Below are positions 58,463 through 64,000 of a DNA stretch of 64,000 nucleotides, in pieces. The DNA is from Artemisia argyi (lineage: Eukaryota > Streptophyta > Magnoliopsida > Asterales > Asteraceae): NCBI GenBank assembly GCA_030686995.1, contig CM060702.1, positions 63,399,340 through 63,463,339 on the forward strand, in the 5' to 3' direction. Each line of letters opens with the position of its first letter. The first letter of the stretch is position 1. The notes beneath the pieces were generated by a model. The model saw nothing but the letters and a program-made list of their open reading frames with translations. It was not told the origin of the DNA and ran no database searches. The position numbers and the translations under genes were made by a program.

Positions 58463-59400
58463 TATTGTTCGTCCTTTGGCCTTATAAATATATAATATAT
58501 GTGATATTTGAGATGATGTATTTAAGTAAATGTGTATTTTGTGTGACTATTGATAATCCAATGGCCACATGAATATACAATAAATGTGACATTTGTGATG
58601 ATTTAGTCACACAATGGGTGTTATTTTTTTGTAGTTAGTCACATACAATTTAACACAAAGTGACCAAAAGTGTGAATAAGTGTGACCATATGCTGTTTAA
58701 AGTGAAGAAATGTGTATTTTGTGTGACTATTGATCATCCAATGGCCACATGAAGTTTATGTTTGCGTGGCCTTTTGTAATATTTAGTCACACAAAGCATG
58801 TTTTTTTGGGTATTTAGTCACATACCATTAAGCAAACAGTGGCCAAAAGTGTGAATAAGTGTAATCATATGTTGTTTAAAGCGAAGAAATGTATATTTTG
58901 TGTGACTATTGATCATCCAATGGCCACATGAATTTTATGTTTGTGTGGCCTTTTGTAATATTTAGTCACACAAAGCATGTTTGTTTTGGGTATTTAGTCA
59001 CATACCATTAAGCAAACAGTGGCCAAAAGTGTAAATAAGTGTGACCATATGTTGTTTAAAGTGAAGAAATGTGTATTTTGTGTGACTATTGATCATCCAA
59101 TGGCCACGTGAATTTTATGTTTGTGTGGCCTTTTGTAATATTTAGTCACACAAAGCATGTTTGTTTTGGGTATTTAGTCACATACCATTTAGGAAACAGT
59201 AGCCAAAAATGTTAATAAGTGTGGCCATATGCTGTTTAAAGTGAAGAAATGTGTATTTTGTGTGACTATAGATCATCCAATGGCGCACGTGAATTTTATG
59301 TTTGTGTGGCCTTCGGTAATATTTAGTCACACAACGAATAAAGCAAACAGTGACCAAAAGTGTTAATAAGTGTGACTATATGCATCTTTTTGTCACATTT
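58463..59400 (+). mobile_element. Element E subterminal region, part 2, with 180 bp tandem repeats
   Basis: Continues from 35141. Five tandem units with the marker TGTGTATTTTGTGTGACTAT start at 58531, 58711, 58890, 59070 and 59250, a period of 179-180 bp. Each contains TGTGAC and GTCACA motifs in both orientations, GGCCACATGAA and GTGACCATATG-type sites, as in CACTA subterminal arrays. The last unit is cut short. Confidence 0.6.
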
Positions 59401-59631
59401 AAAAAATCAATATATATCAAAACAATTCAAATATATATCAAATCAAATTCAAATACAATAACATTGGAATGTATACAACTGAACAAAATATAAAATTGGA
59501 TATCCTTTTATACACCAAGGAGTCCTAGTCGGCTTACAATAGTTTCTTTATAAGTATCTATAATCTTTTCAATAAGCAAGTAGCAACGTCGAGCGGTCTT
59601 AATCTCTGAGCAGTACCAACTTTAACTAGCA
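59401..59631 (-). other. AT-rich stretch, possible 3' UTR
   Basis: No ORF. It lies downstream of the possible terminal exon on the minus strand. Only AT-rich repeats such as ATATATATCAAA are seen. Confidence 0.3.
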
Positions 59632-59903
59632 GTAGTAAATACTTGCACATTTTCTTTGAAGTTCATGAGCTGCACTAAATCCATCTAAGCAATATTAACA
59701 CAAACATGATCAGCAGTAATTCAAACAACATCATGAAGACTTTTAATCCAAAACAATGAACATACTAATAAAATTTGTAGTTAAACTTACAAGTTTTTCT
59801 CCCATTGATCTAATATCATCATCTAGATATAAAAAGCCTTGAAAATGTAGGCTGCTGCATATCAACACATCAGGATGAGAGCAGAACTAGAACATGACAA
59901 AGC
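59632..59903 (-). pseudogene. Two exon-like segments of unknown gene
   Basis: On the minus strand, a segment after a TATGCAG acceptor near 59860 encodes FQGFLYLDDDIRSMGEKL and ends at a good donor (CTT then GTAAGT, about 59792). A second segment after a CTTAG acceptor near 59693 encodes MDLVQLMNFKENVQVFTTAS and a stop at about 59632. The two join in phase 0. I do not recognise the protein. They could be a captured gene tail or part of a transposon gene. Exon calls are by eye only. Confidence 0.3.
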
Positions 59904-60014
59904 TCACAACATAACAGAACTAGATGAGCCACTGGTTCAACTATCTGCACAAACATGATAGGAGAGTTAATACTAGTACCACGTTAGTACTGCTGGAGCA
60001 GAGTTACTACTGCT

Positions 60015-60017
<3 letters not shown>

Positions 60018-60054
<37 letters not shown>

Positions 60055-60055
60055 A
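60018..60055. repeat. (TG)n(TA)n microsatellite
   Basis: A GTGTGTGTGTG run followed by about 14 TA units. Confidence 0.9.
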
Positions 60056-60181
60056 CAGAATGTATATAAATGAAGCAAATATATATACAATTGTATTTCA
60101 AATTCAATTAAAATCGAATGTAAATAAATGAAGCAAATATATATAAAATTGTAATGTCGTATATAATCAAATTATCAACTA

Positions 60182-60335
60182 TCATACGTTAAAACCTGTT
60201 GACTCTTCGCCGCCTTAGCTTGCTTTGGCAAGGTTTCACTAGAGACCAAATGTTTTCGCTTCGTTGGTACTAATTTTAGTCCAGTATTTTCTTCACTAAT
60301 ATTTGGTATCATAGTTGGTGGTGTTATCATTAGAA
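60182..60335 (-). pseudogene. Lysine-rich exon-like ORF
   Basis: The minus-strand ORF from ATG near 60334 encodes about 51 residues, with a basic segment LVPTKRKHLVSSETLPKQ, ending at TGA/TAG-like codons near 60182. It resembles nuclear-localisation-type basic tails such as those of plant RPA-like proteins captured by transposons, but I am not confident of that. It sits downstream of the SGR2-like pieces in the same orientation. Confidence 0.25.
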
Positions 60336-60520
60336 AATGAAATTGTTACCAACATAAAAAATGGCTTACATCTGAGTCTAATGGCAGTTTCTTTCTGCAA
60401 AAAAAATATGGGAAATGTAAGAAACCAAGGCACTAATAACGCTGCATAATATAAAATCTGCCAACCATGAAACAGTAAAAATATACATGGGTTGGCTTTG
60501 GTGACTGAGATGGAGCATAC

Positions 60521-60620
60521 CTACGCCTCGAAAATGAACTGTGCCAGAAAATCCAGCTGAGGGAATTTTTAGCCAGGCGTCCCATGTATCATCCTCACCC
60601 GTGAAAATAGTATGTAGCCC
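60521..60620 (-). pseudogene. SGR2-like (DDHD phospholipase) exon fragment
   Basis: A 100 nt segment on the minus strand, flanked by a TTTCTTGCAG acceptor and a GTATGC donor. It encodes GLHTIFTGEDDTWDAWLKI followed by PSAGFSGTVHFRGV. This matches my recollection of a conserved segment of plant SGR2, a phospholipase A1-like protein with a DDHD domain that acts in vacuolar membrane function and shoot gravitropism. The next acceptor (near 60395) would lead to a stop within a few codons in the expected phase, so the downstream gene is missing. Identification is from memory of the family. Confidence 0.6.
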
Positions 60621-60922
60621 CTGCAAGAAACAAGTAACGTGATTAACGCTAACATAAAAGACGACAACATTAGATGTCCCAAATATAAGTTTAGCCTCAA
60701 AAACAAACATACGGATTGCATATCAACTCGGGCAACAAGTAATATACAATTGGTTGCAATTTATGCAGTGCCAAACATGGAACGAATAAATGTCAAACAC
60801 ATTACCAAGCAAGCAAATCACTAACATTTGGTACAAATGAAACAGTTTGACAAAAAGCAACCATATTTGAGTTAATTTCCTATATAACAGATGTTATGTT
60901 AATCTTCTGATAGATCACTTAC

Positions 60923-61078
60923 GCAACTGCGATAAGCAAACTCCAACTATTTAGCAACATCCTCCCGGAGTGGAAACCAAGTAAGACTCCCTTTATGAGC
61001 AAAACAGTGGCCTCTTAGAACACGTCGATTGTCTCCATTCCAATAAACAGGAAAACTATGTTGTCTTAATAAGTCTAC
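60923..61078 (-). pseudogene. SGR2-like exon fragment with stop codon
   Basis: A 156 nt exon-like segment on the minus strand, between a GTTGCAG acceptor (61079-61085) and a GTAAGT donor (60917-60922). It encodes VDLLRQHSFPVYWNGDNRR and RGHCFAHKGSLTWFPLRED, then AK, a TAG stop (60947-60949), and LEFAYRS. In SGR2 this exon lies directly upstream of the one seen at 60521-60620, so order and strand agree. The stop and the lack of the catalytic lipase and DDHD parts make it a non-functional fragment. Confidence 0.65.
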
Positions 61079-61216
61079 CTGCAACGATTACCACCACACG
61101 AATTTATAATCAAAAACATGTTTTAGGCTAGTTTAATCCATGAAAATCAATGTAAATCGTTTTATATTCGATTACACATTTAAGAAAATATAAATTAAAT
61201 ATGTGTTTGAGCATAC

Positions 61217-61386
61217 CCATGAACAGAGTAGGATAGGTGAGATGAGGGTGATGGTGGCTCGACTGTGATGGTGGTGGATGTGGTGGTTATATCGAACCAA
61301 ACAACCGAAGCAAACAAAGTCTCCCATACAGTTCCCTTGTCTTGATGACGGTGATGGGGTGGAGGAGCGATGGTTGGTGGAACCAC
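61217..61386 (-). other. 5' exon-like ORF upstream of the SGR2-like pieces
   Basis: A minus-strand ORF from ATG 61386 encodes a His/Pro/Thr-rich peptide (MVPPTIAPPPHHRHQDKGTV, then WFDITTTSTTITVEPPSP), with a GTATGC donor-like site at 61211-61216. It does not resemble SGR2. Joining this donor to the 61078 acceptor would give an immediate stop, so a working fusion is not supported. The same ORF recurs at 61822-62064 in the next tandem unit. Confidence 0.3.
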
Positions 61387-63502
61387 GGCGAGATAAGGCG
61401 GTGAAGTTTGGCGGTGGTGTGAGTCGGTTCTAAAGAGAAGGAGAATAGATGAATAGATAGAAGATAGATCTGACTAGTGTAAGTGTTAGTGTTTTGATTT
61501 TGGGGGAAAAAGGGAGGGATCTTGAGCGGGAGATTGAAATTTTTGGGGAAAAATTAGGGGTGGGATCTGACTAGTGTAAGTGTTAGTGTTTTGATTTTGG
61601 GGAAAAATGAGCTCAAAATGTTTAATGAGTTGAGCTCAATCTTATATAAGTTCGACTCGAGTTATTGTTGAGTTCTCGAGCTTGTAAGTAATATAAAATA
61701 TGTTTTTTTTTTCTTTTTTTTTTTAAGTGTACTAAGTGTAAATATTTATTTATGAATGTATCAAGCTTTTCGAGCTGAAGTCGAACCGAATTCAATTCTT
61801 AGGTTATATTATATTTCAATTTTAATTTGTGTCAGAAAACACATCTTTACAGATAAATCGAGCTTTTCGAGTCAAGCTCAAGCCGAGTTCAAACTTTCTC
61901 GATCCCGGATAACATGATCGAGAGGGTGATGGAGGCTTGACTGTGATGGTGGTGGATGTGGTGGTTATCTCGAACCAAACAACCGAAGCAAACAAACTAT
62001 CCCATACAGTTCCCTTGTCTTGATGACGGTGATGGCGTGGAGGAGCGATGGTTGGTGGAACCATGGTGAGATAAGGCAGTGAAGTATGGCGGTGGTGTGA
62101 GTCAGTTCTAGAGAGAAGGAGAATAGATGAATAGATAGAAGATAGATATGACTAGTGTAAGTGTTAGTGTTTTGATTTTGGGGAAAAAGGGGCGGGATCT
62201 TGAGCGATAGATTGAAATTTTTGGGGAAAAATTAGGGGCGGATCTTGAGATCTTGAGCGCCTGATTAAAATTTTAGAGATTGAAAGCCTATCAAATGAGC
62301 TCGAAATGTTTAATGAGTTGAGCTCAATCTTATATAAGTTCGACTCGAGTTATTGTTGAGTTCTCGAGCTTGTAAGTAATATAAAATATGTTTTTTTTTT
62401 TGCTTTTTTTTAAGTGTACTAAGTGTAAATATTTATTTATGAATATATCAAGCTTTTTCAGCTGAAGTCGAACGGAATCCAATTCTTAGGTTATATTATA
62501 TTTCAATTTTAATTTGTGTCAGAAAACACATCTTTACAGATAAATCGAGCTTTTCGAGTCAAGCTAAAGCTGTGTTCAAACTTTCTTGATCCCCGATAAC
62601 ATGATCGAGAGGGTGATGGAGGCTTGACTATGATGGTGGTGGATGTGGTGGTTATCTCGAACCAAACAACCGAAGCAAACAAACTCTAGAGAGAAGGAGA
62701 AGAGATGAATAATAGAGAGAATATATATCTGCTAACTAGTGTTAATTAGTGTTTTGATTTTGGTTGAAAAGGGGGTGGGAGTTAGCGGGAGATTGAAATT
62801 TTGGGAAAAATTAAGGGCGGGATATGATATTGACCGCTATATTAAAATTTTGAAGATTTTGGAGATTGAAAGCCTATCAAATGAGCTTGAAATGTTTAAT
62901 GAGTTAGCTCAACCGTATATAAGTTGGACTCGAGTTATTGTTGAGTTCTCGAGTTTGTAAGTGATAAAATATGTTTTTTTTTTTTTAATATGTAAGTGTA
63001 CTAAGTGCAAAATACTTATTGATGAATGTATCAAGCTTTTCGAGCTGAAGTCGAATCGAATTCAATTCTTAGGTTATATTTCAATTTTAATTTGTGTAAG
63101 AAAACACATTTTACAGATAAATCAAGCTTTTCGAGTCAAGCTCAAGCCGAGTTCAAACTTTCTCGATCCCCGATAACATGATCGGGAGGTCCTTGGATAT
63201 GTTGTGGCGGTGGTGCGTGTCGGGTTCGAGAGAGAAGGAGAAGAGATGAATAGAGAGAAGTAGATCTGACTAGCGTCTAGGTTTTGATTTTAGGAAAAAA
63301 AAAAGGGCCGGTATCTTGAGCGGGAGATTGAAATTTTGGGGAAAACTAAGGGGCGGGATCTTGAGCGCGATATTAAAATTTTGGAGATTGAAAACCTATC
63401 AAATGAACTCGTCGAAATTTTTAATGAGTTGAGCTCAACCTTATATAAGTTCGACTCGAGTTATTGTTGAGTTCTCGAGCTTGTAAGTAATATAAAATAT
63501 GT
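61244..63502. repeat. Four-unit tandem array, 0.57-0.69 kb units
   Basis: Units start with GAGGGTGATGG(T/A)GGC at 61244, 61922 and 62609, and with a diverged start near 63184, giving lengths of about 678, 687, 575 and 320 bp. Shared blocks in each unit are GAGAGAAGGAGAA, TTAGTGTTTTGATTTT, GGGAGATTGAAATTTT and TTCGACTCGAGTTATTGTTG. A T-rich tract and TCAAGCTTTTCGAGCTGAAG also recur. Unit 3 lacks about 110 bp including most of the His/Pro-rich ORF. Unit 4 is truncated. Confidence 0.7.
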
Positions 63503-63506
63503 TATC

Positions 63507-63570
63507 ATCCTAAAAATCCTGCAAAACATTCATTGTGACTCGATACACGCATTTGACTCAAACAAGTACT
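63507..63570 (-). mobile_element. Relic of family A 3' noncoding region
   Basis: AAATCCTGCAAAACATTCAT and ACACGCATTTGACTCAAAC match, with mismatches, the family A segment at 16259-16317 (A2) and its copies in A1 (3912-3963). No LTR is attached. It is an old, diverged fragment. Confidence 0.45.
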
Positions 63571-64000
63571 AATGAGTTAAGGTAGGCATGCAAGTTCATG
63601 TATCCGATTTTACAAGGAAACTGCATGTTAAAGAGCGAGACTATTAAGAAAATGACATTATAGCTAGTAGGATCTTATGATCCCGATCCGATCATACGAT
63701 CATGATTTTGCAAAGACGAAAACGATTCTGGGTAGGATCTGATCCCGATCTTGAAAACCTTGCATCTTACCATATGTACTCTTTGGGCCATTTTTTAAAT
63801 ACAAGATACACTAAAATACAATGTACGTACCTTTAATACTTTCAATTTTTAAACTTTTAATACTTTTAGTTTTTATACTTTTAATCATTTTAAACTTATC
63901 TATACATCTTATAAGGCATCTTTGACTCTTTCTCTTCCAATTTTTTAAGATTTTAATTTATACATTTTAAATAAATACAACAAATTAAGCTATATGTACA
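63571..64000. other. AT-rich intergenic DNA
   Basis: No gene seen. A short cluster of GATCCCGATC/GATCCGATC phrases lies at 63670-63760. The remainder is AT-rich with TTTTAATACTTT repeats. Confidence 0.5.

Noticed and set aside
58531..59400. CRISPR-like regular repeats
   Set aside because: Plant nuclear context and 180 bp units without unique spacers. They are transposon subterminal tandem repeats.
61217..61386. A working chimeric gene joining the His/Pro-rich exon to the SGR2-like exon
   Set aside because: Splicing at the visible donor and acceptor gives an immediate stop, and the SGR2-like exon has its own TAG.

Overview
The window is a plant nuclear, repeat-dense region with no intact host gene that I can support. 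The gag, protease and integrase sequences look most like Ty3/gypsy (Athila-type and Tekay-type) proteins that I associate with Asteraceae, particularly Anthemideae (Tanacetum, Artemisia). That placement rests on family recognition, not on a search, and is moderately confident.

Left stack (1 to 31578), four levels. Element C (minus strand; only its 5' LTR, PBS and leader edge are inside the window) was hit by A1 (381-30546, minus, TSD CACAA). A1 was hit by B (4965-28455, plus, TSD GTGGG). B was hit by A2 (12756-20444, minus, TSD ATATG). B is an Athila-like element with 4.3 kb LTRs and recognisable gag, protease, RT, RNase H and integrase, now carrying several stops and frameshifts. A1 and A2 belong to a different, non-autonomous family (family A): about 1.4 kb LTRs, one gag-derived ORF, no RT or integrase, and about 2.4 kb of conserved noncoding DNA before the 3' LTR.

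Right stack (31807 to about 59400 or beyond), five levels. A chromovirus-like LTR (D) is apparently broken by a CACTA-like DNA transposon end (E, from 34873). E was hit by a B-related element now reduced to a solo LTR (B', 35142-58457, TSD GTGAC). The solo LTR was hit by A3 (36388-55610, plus, family A, TSD TAAGC). The 5' LTR of A3 was hit by a Tekay-type chromovirus (37265-48849, minus, TSD ATAGT). Every junction whose two sides lie in the window has a 5 bp duplication, so the order of events can be read directly.

Right end (58463-64000). This holds five 180 bp tandem units, then minus-strand exon-like pieces. Two of these resemble exons of the DDHD phospholipase SGR2, one with a stop codon, which suggests gene-fragment capture. 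Then come four tandem 0.6-0.7 kb units carrying a repeated 5' exon-like ORF, a relic of family A, and AT-rich DNA.

How the parts relate: A and B share the same primer binding site and nearly the same LTR termini, and both carry an inverted repeat followed by purine-tract motifs ahead of the 3' LTR. This is what a helper/parasite pair would look like. The main observations are (i) the A2 and A3 ORFs (745 and 736 codons, differing by one 27 nt in-frame indel) that end in a protease-like domain lacking the active-site glycine, (ii) TGACG-palindrome arrays just upstream of the family A TATA box, and (iii) a very young Tekay insertion with an intact gag and a decayed pol.
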